NCBI GenBank assembly: GCA_018466975.1
Contig: CM031556.1
Span: forward strand, 2,294,001-2,358,000
Source of the DNA: Sparassis latifolia
Taxonomy: Eukaryota > Basidiomycota > Agaricomycetes > Polyporales > Sparassidaceae
Direction of reading: 5' to 3'
Length of the DNA: 64,000 nt
Each line of letters begins with the position of its first letter. The first letter of the stretch is position 1. Below the pieces are notes generated by a model that was given only the letters and a program-made list of their open reading frames with translations, had not been told where the DNA came from and made no database searches. Below, in pieces: positions 1-17,061 of the stretch. The translations under genes and the position numbers were made by a program.

Positions 1-515
1 TACAGGCGCATACATGCGCCGCGGCGATCCAGTCACGAGGAAGCTCGAGGTCCATGAGCTCGTCCATATTCCGCATAATTATCATGTCAGAATCGAGCAT
101 CACAAGGCGCTGCCATTTTTTCCCTTCGGTCAGAGACAGGACCACCTTATGAAAAAATGGCTTTCACGTCGTATTCCTCAAGCTCAAAACATCTGGACGA
201 AGTCTCGGAAGGTCAGACCTCGTGCAAACTCCAAAAAGTCTGAACCGCATACCTCAGTTTGGTCCACGTATCGGAGAACCGTGCGTCGTGGTCTGAGAGG
301 TGATGCACGTCTTTTTCAGGGTTCAGGTGATCTATGTCTCTCAGCATAATTCCTCTCTTCCTGATGACCTCTCTGGCTTCTTGGGGGAAACTCGGTGTGA
401 CCATGACAACTAGCGGGTACTTTGAACCAACAGAAACCAGGCAATGGTGCAATACGAGGGCACCAGCCAAATAAGTTGGGTTGGTGAGCAGGGTAGCGTA
501 TGCTTTCTGCACCAT
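1..515 (-). CDS. GT8 family glycosyltransferase, N-terminal part (cut by window edge)
   Basis: A nucleotide-sugar-dependent glycosyltransferase of family GT8 (glycogenin/galactinol synthase-like). The start codon is at 515-513. Three exons can be read: 515-253, 192-168 and 109-1, with introns at 252-193 and 167-110, both GT..AG. The N-terminus reads AYATLLTNPTYLAGALVL, typical of the GT8 nucleotide-binding start. The segments TWTKLR and FELEEYD lead into LDSDMIIMRNMDEL, which carries the metal-binding D-x-D. The rest lies beyond base 1. No signal peptide or membrane anchor is visible in this part, so a cytosolic enzyme is likely. The acceptor sugar cannot be told from the fragment. Upstream of the start is a 550-base gap before RPS28, transcribed in the same direction. 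Family call is firm; substrate is unknown. Confidence 0.85.
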
Positions 516-1065
516 CGTACGTGACGCAGAAGGGCCGAACGGCTGTTTTGGGATTCAGGACAGCGGTAGAGAAAAATTACGCGCTTGTTGGTGCAGTAGT
601 CTTATAACGAAGGCGCCGAAGGACAGATGTCAACGAGCACTGAGTACTGAACGTTGAACAGTTTCGGACAGAACTCGGGCGTTTTAGTCAGGCAGTCACA
701 ACTGGGATGATTGCTCCGCGTCGTAGCCGCCCGTCCGCGGGCACAACAAGTGCACAGCATGTTGTAAACACTGCGGAAGTGAAAGTTTCTTCCAACTCAC
801 ATCCTCCCATGGATATTGGCGTAACTATATTTTATCTCATCGCCGGCCCGGAACCGCTCTGCGCAGAATTTCGAGCACTCCGACGCTGTATTCGCGGAAC
901 CACATTCGCAGTACTTCATTGGTGCGACTGTTAATGCTCGCGCACCGCTTGCCATGCGAAGCTCACAGATGAATGCATGCGCGTTTCATGCACATAGCAT
1001 TTTGCATGGTCATACAGATGAAAATAATGCAACGATCCGAAAGCAGCGTAGGTAGATGAAGCCCC
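516..1065. other. Intergenic, GT8 promoter and RPS28 3' flank
   Basis: No coding region with family resemblance or splice-consistent frame was seen on either strand. It should hold the promoter of the GT8 gene (next to 515) and the terminator of RPS28 (next to 1066). Confidence 0.5.
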
Positions 1066-1442
1066 TCAGCGGAGACGCCTGATTGCACGCAGTCCGCATC
1101 AGTTAAATGAAAGGATACCGAGCACTATGTTCACGTACCGCGCCTCACGCTCACTCTCCAGAAGTGCCAGAATATCCTTCTCCCGTACGGGTCCCTTCAC
1201 ATTCCGGATGATTGTTCGGGTGGGATCGTCCATGAACTCTACGCGGACCTGTGTGACACCTCCACGGGAGCCAGTCCGACCAAGGACCTATAACATAAAC
1301 TGTTAGACAATAGAGCACAAAAATCGGTGGCTGAAATAGACCTTGACGACGGTAGCGAGCTTGACTGGCACTTTTGCTGATGTATCCTGATATATTCATT
1401 GAGATTGCGGCGGACGATGTAGACACGAGTGAGACTCACCAT
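1066..1442 (-). CDS. RPS28: Cytosolic 40S ribosomal protein S28 (eS28)
   Basis: A small-subunit protein of the cytosolic ribosome near the mRNA exit/E site. The spliced protein is about 68 residues, the usual family length. It starts [16 protein letters not shown], continues [18 protein letters not shown], and ends with the family-typical ESEREARRLR. Four exons are needed. Exon 1 is only the ATG (1442-1440), directly followed by a 53-nt intron (1439-1387). The next two introns split VVK|VLGRT and EREAR|RLR. The last exon is 13 nt (1078-1066) and supplies only the final residues and the TGA. No frame problem remains once spliced. A single-codon first exon is worth noting because simple ORF finders and some gene callers will miss this start. 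Confidence 0.95.
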
Positions 1443-1865
1443 TTTCGAGGGTGGAGGATGCGCCGAGGTCGAACTGGCGAAATGTTTTGGGTTGGTGTAC
1501 TGGACGGAAAAATAAGGTTCAGCACTTGAGTTGCGGTTGTTAGATGTACGGGAAAGTCCGGTGGCTGATACCGCTCGCCGACCACCAACTTCAAGACCCA
1601 CTAGCGATGATGATAAGTTGCGTTGTCGCATGCGACATATCTTAGGTTTTTCTTACTTTCTGAGATCTGCTCCGTATAGTCTTAATTACGGCGGTTGATC
1701 AACATGTGTCGTACATAGTTTCTCCACATTTCTTTCGAACGGGCACGGATATTGTCACGTACCACTGGAACTTACGGAAACAGCGCAGAGCGGTTGAACT
1801 TCTACATATTACATATCAAGGTGAATAAACTACATAGCGCGTGTTATCAAGCGACCGTGACAGTG
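1443..1865. promoter_or_regulatory. RPS28 promoter region
   Basis: This gap lies upstream of RPS28 and downstream of LIP5, both minus strand. No supported gene was seen. On the minus strand it includes pyrimidine-rich stretches, as expected for a ribosomal protein promoter/5' UTR, but no specific site can be named. Confidence 0.4.
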
Positions 1866-3372
1866 CTAAGCACTCGTCCGCGCGCCGAAACCCTCTACGT
1901 CTGAATCCGCGATAAGTTTCTTTACCTTTTTCTCGGCGGCCTTTCCTCTCAGTACGTTCTCGATATAGAACTCTCCTGCCTGTAGAACAAACGTATTGGA
2001 ATTAATATGGCCAAAGCAGCTGAGGTGGAGACTTGCCTTGTAGCTGCTGCGAACAAGCGGACCACTCGCGACGTACAGGAAGCCCATGTCTTCTGCTACC
2101 TGTTTCCACCGCTCAAATTCTGCAGGCTCGACGTAGCGGTCGACTTTCATGTGTCGCTTTGTAGGCCGCATGTACTGCCCAAATGTAACGACGTCCACGT
2201 CTACCTTGCGTAGCTCTGCACACAACCGGATACGTCAACAACACAGACGGCTTGGGGAAAGAGCACGCACCCCGTAGCGCATCCATTACCTGATCTTCAT
2301 TCTCGCCCACTCCAAGCATGATGCTCGTCTTTGTGATGCGTACCCCCTCTTTCTTGGCGTGCTCTAACACGCTCAAGCTTTGCCTGAACTTTGCCCGACG
2401 GTCACGCACGAAGGGCGTAAGTGCTTCTACTGTCTCTATGTTATGCGCGTAGACATCTAGGCCGGATTTTGCGACGAGCGAGACAAGTGGTAGGGAGCCT
2501 GCGAAGTCACCTGTGAGTGCTTCGACAAGTATTTGCGGTGCTCTGGAGAAACGAATGTCAGACGGAGGAGCTATCACACGTTAAGGGACAGCACATGTAC
2601 ACACTTCTGTTTGATTTTCCGGATCGTCTCCGCGAAGTGATGCGCACCGCCGTCAGCAAGGTCTTGAAGACACAGTCAGCATAGCGCTAACGAGAAAGCG
2701 GACGACTGCGTACCATCTCGGTCTACACTTGTGAGCACAATGTAGCCGAGCCCCCAACGGCTGATCGCCTCAGCTGTGTGCTCCGGCTCGTGAGGATCAA
2801 GAGGCGGGGGTGTCCGTGATGTCTTCACCGAGCAGAACCTGCACCCTCTGGTACATGTGTCTCCCATCAACTATATCCCAAACTACTGTCAAAGGGGGAA
2901 TGGGAAATCAGTGGTCAGAGCGCACCATGATAGTCGCTGTTGCGGCGCTGCGCCCCTCCTCCGGGGTCACGCCTTCCTTCCCGCCCCAGCAATCGCCGAT
3001 GTTCGGGCATCGCGCCTCCTCACAGACAGTATGCAGATTCAATCCCCGTAAGTCACTCTTTATCTTAGCGAAGGATGCGCCCTTCGGGATCGATGTCTTA
3101 AGGTAGGACGGCAAGCGTCGACTGTGCCAGTCTCCCATGAGCGCGTGGGGATATATGCGAGACGCTAATGCTCACGCGCTGGTGTTCCCGAGCACCACTC
3201 TATCAGGGACGTTGTCAGCGATGAAATCATCTAGCGTGGGCCCGTCGGCGACCGCCTGGCGGAAGTCGGGCTTGGATGAGGACGCGGTAGCGAGCGCGCG
3301 GGTGTGGATGGACGGTCGCGGGATGCGCGCTGCGCGCAGGAGAGAGCTGGCTGCGTAGACTGTTCGGACCAT
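1866..3372 (-). CDS. LIP5: Lipoyl synthase, mitochondrial
   Basis: A radical SAM enzyme that inserts two sulfurs into octanoyl groups on lipoyl domains (pyruvate and 2-oxoglutarate dehydrogenases, glycine cleavage H protein) in the matrix. The start at 3372 gives [20 protein letters not shown], an Arg/Ser-rich mitochondrial presequence. Both iron-sulfur cluster motifs are present: [12 protein letters not shown] for the auxiliary cluster and CTRGCRFC (C-x3-C-x2-C) for the SAM cluster. The later motif RSSYKAGEF is also intact, containing the conserved RSSY. At least six introns are present. The last one (2036-1980, 57 nt) begins with GC after AAG and ends CAG; leaving it in would add 19 residues in frame between RSSYK and AGEF. 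The gene is head to head with CMC1 (183 bases between start codons). Identification is very secure. Confidence 0.96.
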
Positions 3373-3555
3373 CTTCGCTGGCACACTAGTAGGACCTCCC
3401 AGGACAGTTACAGATGGGAGTGCTTGAGGAGGACGAAGTGACGGTCTTACGAGGAGATTTCTCAGCTGCAGCGGCAGACCCAATTTGGAAGGAAGGAAGT
3501 CGACCAGGCTCGGCCAGTCGTAGGCTTGTTCCATCTTTTCTTTACGCTCACTGCC
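3373..3555. promoter_or_regulatory. Divergent promoter shared by LIP5 and CMC1
   Basis: The two start codons point away from each other across 183 bases. Both products act in mitochondria, so a shared bidirectional promoter is a reasonable inference. No factor-binding site can be named from sequence alone. Confidence 0.55.
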
Positions 3556-3949
3556 ATGAATACCCTTTCGCGTCGCGAGGAGGAGACCCTCCTTAAGACT
3601 GCTAAAAATCGCGCATTGAAGGAATGTGATCCTGTGGTGAAAGGTGCGGTTTGTCTACTCATTCTCATGTCCAATACTCATGGCGCGTCTCCAGCATTCG
3701 CCGACTGCGCGACTGGGCATACCTTCACCGTAGCCTGGAACTGCAGGGAACAATACAAGGCGGTGCAGGAGTGCATGATACAATAGTATGTTTTCTGTGC
3801 ATCCTTCGGTACATTTTCACCGTTTCGTACGGTTTCACTTATACGGTGGCTGCGACTACAGTACAGGACCAGAACCTATGGCAGCAGTTCGTGCTGAATA
3901 TCTACGGTTGCGGAACGAACAACACGCTGGCGAGACGCCTGATTCATGA
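3556..3949 (+). CDS. CMC1: COX assembly mitochondrial protein Cmc1, twin CX9C
   Basis: An intermembrane-space protein that stabilises Cox1 during cytochrome c oxidase assembly. The spliced product is 88 residues. Cysteines 24/34 and 46/56 form two exact C-x9-C pairs (ECDPVVKAFADC and CREQYKAVQEC), the signature for Mia40-dependent import, so no presequence is expected. The family tail YTGPEPMAAVRAEYLRLRNE follows. Two introns are used (51 and 76 nt); 394 genomic bases minus 127 gives exactly 267 coding bases. An upstream in-frame ATG at 3526 would add MFHLFFTLTA, which looks like 5' UTR; the start at 3556 matches family length better. Confidence 0.93.
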
Positions 3950-4160
3950 CTCGGGACAGCACAATTGTATTGCTTACAGCGTGGGTCTTCTTATCAGGTT
4001 TGATCGTACCGCCGACGGCCTACCTCCTTTGAGGTAGATTATGCTACAAGACGTCCGGGGAATCCACGCATATTTTCCGCAGGGAGCAATGATGGACTAC
4101 AGTAGAAGATGTGACGCCACCGTTTCGAGTAACTAATTCAGTACACCTACTCATTATCAC

Positions 4161-5248
4161 TTACTTACGCCCGGCAGCCGCCCACTGCTGATTGAGTGCC
4201 ATGAGTGACGTGACCAAACTGCACCAGGGTGTCGTCAGAATTAGACCACATGTGGAGAGTGAGGTGACTTACCCAAAGATTCCAAGCACGCCGTCATTGA
4301 AGTTGACGAAACCGAGGTTGGTGGCAGGGATCCACACATCGAGAATATCGATGATGAATTGGTGCCGAGTGGCTTCGCGTGCACTGAGAAATAGTTAAGA
4401 AGCGTAAAACACACAGACCAATGGAATACAAACGTTCGCAGAGCAGCAAGCTTCAGGTCGCGATCAACTTCGACACCTTTCTCACCTACTGTCATGCCCT
4501 GTAGCCTCTGTACCTCACTTGCTAGTCTACCAGCCTGTAATGCATTTAACAACTTATCAGGTAAGGTAACAATAAGATATCTCGCCTTAAGGAGACCGTT
4601 CGTGATGCTGAAGAGAATGCCAGCGAACCAGAACCGGTTGGAGAGCCTCGACACGTTCTCCCCTGTAGATGGCTTCAGGTTGAAGAACTTGACGGCGTTA
4701 GCCTGGCAAGCACCATCTCAGTCAACGTCACACGTCTATAGGACTAGCCGGAAGGAAGACGCGAACCCAGACGAAGCTATCGTACATGAGGTAGCCGAAG
4801 TACGACAATTGCCTCGCGATGGTAGTAAGCTGCTCGCCTAGCTCTGTCGACGAGTGAATTGGCGAATGCAGAGCACGCAATGCAGCCTGGAGATGCTCCA
4901 AGGGCTTTCCGAGCCGCATGACTGACATCAAGACAGCGTCAGCAGTGATGGACAGGTGCGATGAAGGTGCACACGGACTTACGCTTCCTGCCCAGCGTGA
5001 GGTGTGCCTTCAACGCATTCCAGCGAGCGGCGTTTAATTTATCGCCACGCGAGAGCAATAACCACGCAAAGAAGCGAGAGAAGTACTGCACAGCGCGATA
5101 CAGCTGGAAGAGTGACTGGGAGTCAGTGCAGGGCGAGCTCAGACGGGATATCGCGACTCGCCTTGTCCCTCCCCAGCGTCGTGCTCAGCAGTTTGAGCGA
5201 TTGGGACGCCAGCGGGTGAAGAACGACTTGGTTGGCGACGCTCGACAT
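4161..5248 (-). CDS. PEX11: Peroxisomal membrane protein Pex11
   Basis: A peroxin that elongates and divides peroxisomes. The start at 5248 gives MSSVANQVVLHPLASQSLKL followed by LLSTTLGRDK and then LYRAVQYFSRF, the amphipathic region characteristic of Pex11. Later blocks include the LTLGRK segment, the KPLEHLQAALRAL segment, FFNLKPSTGENVSRLSNRFW, and the C-terminus FNDGVLGIFGLVTSLMALNQ ending QQWAAAGRK before TAA at 4163-4161. All fit the family. The intron between GRDK and LYRA (5161-5104, 58 nt) can only be spliced in frame with a GC donor (AAG|GCGAGT). The middle exons were matched by motif rather than assembled base by base. The gene is head to head with FUM1. Confidence 0.93.
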
Positions 5249-5679
5249 TTTCTGAGTGAGGAGGGAAGGGGAAGACAGTGGCCAGTGGCCTTCAAGTACT
5301 CGCACTCAATTCAGATGAAAGACCAAGGGAATGTGGAGAAGCCGGCACATCACGTGAAAATCGCGAAACGCTTTCCGCGTGACGTGGCATTAGAACCTTG
5401 CGATCGAAAACGCGTGAAGTAGTCGGTGCACTTGGAGCAGCAGGGAATGCGATGCAACCTTCGACAGAAGCTGGAGATGCGAAAACTCGGGTATGTCGAG
5501 GAAACAAAGCCGGATACCACGGTCAGCGTGAACCGCGTACATACCGAAGTCGCGGAGTAAGTCGGCCTGCACTCGGAATTGGCTCGGAGACATTCGCATA
5601 GGCTCTCAGCGTTCGCGCTGAGAACTGTCTTTTACACCTCTCCAAAAGTAAGGACACCCTCCTCCGCTGTTCTGCGAAC
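5249..5679. promoter_or_regulatory. Divergent promoter between PEX11 and FUM1
   Basis: A 431-base gap separates the two divergent starts. Short ORFs here (for example around 5292-5507 minus) show no family features and are taken as chance. Both flanking promoters must lie in it. Confidence 0.45.
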
Positions 5680-7844
5680 ATGGCCAGTCTCCGTCTCGCT
5701 CGCGCAAAGATCGTGAGTCGCAGGAATTCGAGAGAGATTCAAACTATTTACGGCATGTGATGTCACTGGACAACCCCGATTCAGTTGGACACGCGCCGAG
5801 CATCCGCTCCTAGACACTTCTCCTCCTCCTTAATCATCATGGTAAGTGCATGGAGGATGTACGCACCACGGCCGGGTTTGACTAAATCGCGTTCGTTAGT
5901 CCGGGCAGAAATACCGCGTAGAGCGTGACACGTTCGGCGAGCTCCAGGTGCCAGCAGACAGGTACTGGGGAGCGCAAACGCAGAGGTGTGCATTCATCCG
6001 ATCGCGCTACACGATCTCGAATGCTGACTCTTGGTATGAAGATCGTTGCAAAACTTTGACATTGGCGGTCCCACCGAGCGTCTCCCCCCTCCCCTCATTA
6101 AGGCATTCGGTGTCCTCAAGAAGGCTTCGGCTATGGTCAACACTACGTACGGTCTCGATCCCAAGATCGGTGATGCTATCCAGAACGCTGCAGACGATGT
6201 CAGTTGACTCGAATTGTTTGTAATTTGCACGCTGATGCCTCGTTGTATTTAGGTCATCTCCGGAGAGCTCATTGACCACTTCCCCCTGGTTGTTTTCCAG
6301 ACCGGAAGTGGTACGCAGAGCAACATGAACGTTAACGAGGCACGTCCGTGTTGCAAGTCTGATTGAAGCATGCGTGAACATTATTCTCTCCAGGTCATAT
6401 CTAATCGCGCGATTGAGGCGCTCGGTGGCGAGCTGGGCTCAAAGAAGCCCGTACATCCCAATGACCATGTCAATATGAGCCAGAGCAGCAATGACAGGTA
6501 CGCCATTCTGTTCGACGACAGTTACGACTTGTTGGGGGCTAACTCTTTTTGCAGCTTCCCTACAGCTATGCACATAGCAGCCGTAACCGAGCTTCACCAC
6601 TCCCTGATCCCAGCTCTCACTGAACTGAGGAATGCCCTAGCTGTGAAGTCGGAGGCTTTCGCGCACATCATCAAGATCGGACGCACACACTTGCAGGTAA
6701 AATAGCACCCTTTTCTATCTCTGGAGAAAATCTCATCTCCGGATTAATAGGATGCGACTCCTCTGACACTGGGCCAAGAATTCAGTGGTTACGTCCAGCA
6801 GGTGACTAATGGAATTGAGCGGGTCAAGGCCGTTCTCCCGCGCTTAAGCCTCCTGGCACAGGGAGGCACAGCGGTGGGAACTGTGAGTTGTGGATAAATG
6901 TGCGACGTATGACGCTTCGCTCACAGACATAGCACAGGGCCTGAATACGAAGAAAGGCTTCGATGTAAAGGTTGCAGCGGCCATTTCGCAGATCACAGGT
7001 CTTGAATTCAAGACCGCACCAAATAAGGCAAGCTCACCCTAGACCGATGTTATCCCGCCCTGCTCACCTCGCAGCAGTTCGAAGCACTGGCAGCTCATGA
7101 CGCGCTAGTAGAGGCTCATGGTGCCCTCAACGTTGTTGCGGTCTCACTCATGAAGATCGCCAACGACATCCGGTACCTTGGATCTGGTCCTCGCTGCGGA
7201 TTCGGTGAACTGAGTCTACCGGAAAACGAGCCTGGCAGCAGTATCATGCCTGGCAAGGTCAACCCCACACAGTGTGAGGCACTGACCATGGTTGCTGCAC
7301 AAGTCATTGGCAACCAGACTACAGTCAGTGTGGCGGGTGCACAAGGGCAATTCGAGGTGAGTTAGATAGCTCTGCAGTGGTTTTACAGCATATTAATTAC
7401 GCCCATTGCAGCTGAACGTCTTCAAGCCGGTTATCATCAAAAACGTGCTGCAGAGCATCCGTCTTTTGGCTGATGGTACGGCATTCCTTTGGGTCAAAAA
7501 GTCCCTCGCTAACCTCGCGACGTAGGTTCGCGGTCATTCACAAAGAACTGCGTGGTCGGAATTCAAGCTAACGAGAAGCGGATCAACACACTCCTGCACG
7601 AGTCGCTTATGTTGGCTACTATCCTGAACGGCCACCTAGGCTATGATAGTGTGTATCGTTGAGCCATCATGTGCTACTGGGATCTGATGGCGTGTTTATT
7701 ATAGACGTTGCCAAGTGTGCTAAGAAGGCGCACAAGGAGGGAACCACGCTGAAGGAGGCGACCGTGGCTTTAGGCTTCCTGACGCCGGAGGAGTTCGACA
7801 AGAAGGTTCGACCAGAACTGATGTTGGGGCCTGACGATGCATAG
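5680..7844 (+). CDS. FUM1: Fumarate hydratase (class II), mitochondrial and possibly cytosolic
   Basis: Catalyses the reversible hydration of fumarate to malate in the TCA cycle. The first exon starts at 5680 ([11 protein letters not shown]) and joins [19 protein letters not shown], an Arg/Ser-rich mitochondrial presequence. The mature part starts [20 protein letters not shown]. Class II signatures are intact: [14 protein letters not shown], the GRTHLQDATP active-site block and [11 protein letters not shown] (the fumarase/aspartase signature, near 7230-7266). About ten introns are read. Exon 2 ends exactly with an ATG (5839-5841) right before a GTAAGT donor; translation from it would give [12 protein letters not shown], a leaderless enzyme. 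That offers a route to a cytosolic form from the same gene. Identification is secure; dual localisation is inference. Confidence 0.96.
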
Positions 7845-8498
7845 GAGGCTGTTACCTAAGATGTACATAGACTGCCATATTTTGCGTTGCAACAGTCAGA
7901 CGGAGGGTGTAAAACGTGACGAAAGACGGATGATAAATGGCGAGGCGGCTGAAAAATCAGACGAGGCGTCAGGCCAAAGACGGTCTCCGTGGCTCAGATT
8001 GCTTGTCCGCTTGCATGATGGCCAAGCAATAGGATACAAGCAGTGCACGGCGTATCTTTGCAAAAACAAGAGAATGCGGTTGAGCGGCGGGAGTCACGGT
8101 GACAAGCGTGACACGAGGAGATGGAAGCGTGGACGAGCATGGTGCTATCCCAAAGAGGCAGTTGACATATTTGTAGCAACACCAAATCCAATGAGACAGG
8201 CAAGCTGGGCAATTTGCGGCTTAGCCGTTCGCTTTCAGGCCCGGCCCTGCATCACAGCGTCCTGTCTTCTTGTCTTCGCACCACCATCTTCTACCGACAC
8301 ACTCCCCCGCCCGTCTAGTCCCACTCGCACCACTCCTTGCTCACTCTTCCCCACTTGACGACTTCCTTCTCGGAACAGACATTCGCGCAGCGTAACATCC
8401 CAAGTCCCACGAGCGTCTTCCCCTCCTGCGCATCCGTACAACGCTGCGATCAGAAACACCTGTTCCCCCTTCGTGCTGGTGCTTGACTTCGCCTCGCC
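7845..8498. promoter_or_regulatory. FUM1 3' flank and INO80 promoter
   Basis: No supported gene. Overlapping ORFs on both strands (7837-8358 plus, 7994-8212 minus) have no recognisable features. The last 250 bases before INO80 are C/T-rich, like a fungal promoter/5' UTR. Confidence 0.45.
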
Positions 8499-14205
<5,707 letters not shown>

Positions 14206-14938
14206 TTGTCGGTTTGTTGAGCGCTTTTATTGCTGTTAGACGTGCATATTGTTGTCCATCTTGCCTATGTTATTTGCGCTGATGACTAGCATCGCACCCC
14301 ACTGTACTGCCCTGTATGTCCATGATTTGGTTTGTACCACTACTATATGCTATAACGTTATGACATGTAGTGTAGCTTTACTCGTTGTTTCATGCGGCAC
14401 GTAAGGACCCCGTGCGTCGAGTTGCCGTCGGCATGATTTTCCCACGGTGCGGTCAGAGGACAGTCGCGCGTGATCCACCCAAATCTCAGCCTCTTAGAAA
14501 GGAACGATTGTCTTCCGCTAACTAGAGGCTGTATCTATGAGTCTACCCTCGCGAATCAATGAAGAGCTCCGATCCTGGCGACAACATTTTTCGGGTACCA
14601 CCCACACCCGGGGGTTTGCACACAACCTGGCGGTGGGTCGGCTATATTTTCGGGGTGTAAGTGGAATTTTTCGAACCTTCGGCAACCCCAGAATTACGTT
14701 CGACGTCCTGCCGGGTTTCGCACACGGGCACCATTGCATGTCGTCAAACTTATATTCCGAAGCATTTCAATACCTGACGCAACAGGTGTCTTGCCATTGA
14801 AGTTCACCTTGTCCACGCCTATCAAGTTTGCGAGAATCTCGGATGTCGAGACCGATGAACACATGATTATTGAGTTCAGTGGCGGCCGGCCTGAGTAGCC
14901 TGGCAGGGTCCGACAGGTCTTTGTAAATCTCAGTCTCC
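14206..14938. other. INO80 3' flank and amidase promoter
   Basis: No supported gene. The ORF at 14537-14800 (plus) and antisense ORFs at 14694-15035 overlap this gap and lack family features, so they are taken as chance. The span near 14590-14740 contains several G/C-run pairs such as ACCCCCG-like and CGGGG-like tracts but no clear repeat boundary. Confidence 0.4.
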
Positions 14939-17061
14939 ATGTCTGCAGGGGTTTGGAAAGAGCAGGTCGCGGATAAACGCAAACGCCAACAAGAGGCCAT
15001 ACCTCCAGAATGGCGGTACATTGACTTGCCCTCAAATGATCAACTCAATGTCCTGGATGTGCCTGCGACTTGCGGTCTTCTAACACCGCTAGAGCTCGAG
15101 ATAACGAATGTGTCTGATGTGTCTGTGCTGCTGAAGCAACTTGCCAGCGCTCAGTGGTCGTCAGTTCAAGTCACAACTGCATTCTGTAAACGGGCTGTGA
15201 TCGCGCACCAGTTGGTGAGTGAGAGCCTGTGTTCTCGTTCAGGTTGGGCCAATTGATATGTGAGGAAGACCAATTGCTTGACCGAGATATTTTTGCGAGA
15301 GCGCTCGACCGTGCAGCAGAATTGGACGAATACCTCAAGCAACATGGAACTGTGATGGGGCCGCTGCATGGTCTACCCATTTCTCTCAAGGATCAGTTCT
15401 GTGTTAAGGGACTAGAAACTGTCATGGGTACGTTTTCAAGTGGTGCCATCAAAATCATGTGCATTTTTGGACATTGCAAATCCAGGATATGCTGCTTGGA
15501 TTGGGAAGGTGGCCGCAGAAAATGCCGTTCTAGTAGATCTACTTCTCGATTGCGGTGCGGTACTATACGTAAGGACAAACCTACCGCAAACGTTGATGGT
15601 ATGTCTTATTTCTTATCTCTATATACAAAGCTCTCTCTGAATCGACACCGTTGAAGTGGGCTGAGACGAACAACAACGTGTTTGGAAGAACGGTAAATCC
15701 ATATAATCGGAACTTTGCTGCGGGAGGTTCATCTGGGGGCGAAGGCTCCCTAATCGCCATGCATGGAAGTATATTAGGTGCCGCAACTGACGTTGCCGGG
15801 TAAGTCTTACGCCATCGAGATTGGTTCAAGTTTATAGTAAGCTATTACAGGTCCATCCGTATCCCAGCGCACTTTTGTGGTATTTACGGTTTCAAGCCTT
15901 CAGCACACCGCATTCCCTCCTACGGTATTTCCGATGCCCTTGACGGGCAGGACTCCATCCCGACTTGCATAGGTCCGCTCTCAAGCTCGCTATCAGGATT
16001 GATGGTATTTTTCCAGGCTGTGCTCTCCAAGCAGCCTTGGCGCCGAGATCCCAGGACATTAAACAAACCTTGGGATCAAGATGCGTACATGCTCAAGGGA
16101 CAAAATGAGGGAGAGCAATTATGTTTTGGCCTGTTGTGGAATGAAGGAACCATCACGCCCACACCTCCAGTCAACAGGGCGCTCGAACAAACGAAGGCGG
16201 CACTAGAGAAGGCTGGTCACATAGGTCTGCATTCTCAGAGCTACAATATATAGTCGACCTCACTGACGTTATTTCGTAGTAATTAACTGGGAGCCTTTCA
16301 AGCACAAAGAATTTTATGTCAACGCGGTTGGCCCAGAATATGGCTTTGCATCCTCTTCCGCTAATGTTTGTGTTTACATCAGCGTGCTATTTGGACATCC
16401 GACGGTTATGCAGATTACCGAGCATCTGTAAATACCGGTGAACCGCTTCTTCACTCAATGAAACCTGACGCCGATCCATCGGATGTCCCCCCACATCGCC
16501 GTCCACGCGAACCTCTCAGTTCATTCGACGTATGGCAGTTGAACAAGGAAAGGCGCGAGTTACGGAAGGCCCATCTTGATTATTGGGAGTCAAGCATAAC
16601 TAGAACCGGGACTGGAAGACCGGTTGATGCACTTATTTGCCCAGGAGGTCCATACCCAGCGGTCCCCCATGGCCATGCACGGTTCGTCACCGATCAAGGG
16701 GATATGGGACTATACTAATCAATATATTGATCTCAGTCCATCTTTCTATACATGGATGTGGAACTCCTTGGACTACCCAGTTCTCGCAATCCCCGTCACG
16801 AAAGTGGATGCATCGCAGGATGTCAAGCCGCCGCCTCACAAGTTCCTCTCTGCCGATGACGAAGGAGTATATCAGCTGTGTCAGTTGTTCTTTTTCCATT
16901 ATGTCTTCGGAATGTGTCTTATATTCTTGATAGACGACCCGGTGTTATTTGACGGGTTGCCTGTAGGGATCCAAGTAATGTGCCCAACGCAACACGAGGA
17001 AATGCTATTAGCCATCGGAAAAATCGTGGACAAGTCACTTCATGACATTGGGAAGCAGTAG
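14939..17061 (+). CDS. Amidase signature enzyme (acetamidase-like)
   Basis: A hydrolase of the amidase signature family, which cleaves carboxamides with a Ser-cisSer-Lys triad. Start at 14939 (MSAGVWKEQVADKRKRQQEA). The catalytic Lys lies in GLPISLKDQF (near 15385), the first Ser in AAGGSSGGEGSLIA (near 15725) and the nucleophile in ATDVAGSIRIPA, which is split by an intron near 15800-15850. The tail YTNQYIDLSPSFYTWMWNSL and DDPVLFDGLPVGIQVM is typical of fungal general amidases (acetamidase type), about 550-570 residues. No signal peptide, so cytosolic. Several introns; the one after IAHQL is best closed by an acceptor at GTGAG before GAAGAC, giving a 50-nt intron. Substrate is not predictable; nitrogen-scavenging is the usual role. 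Confidence 0.9.
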
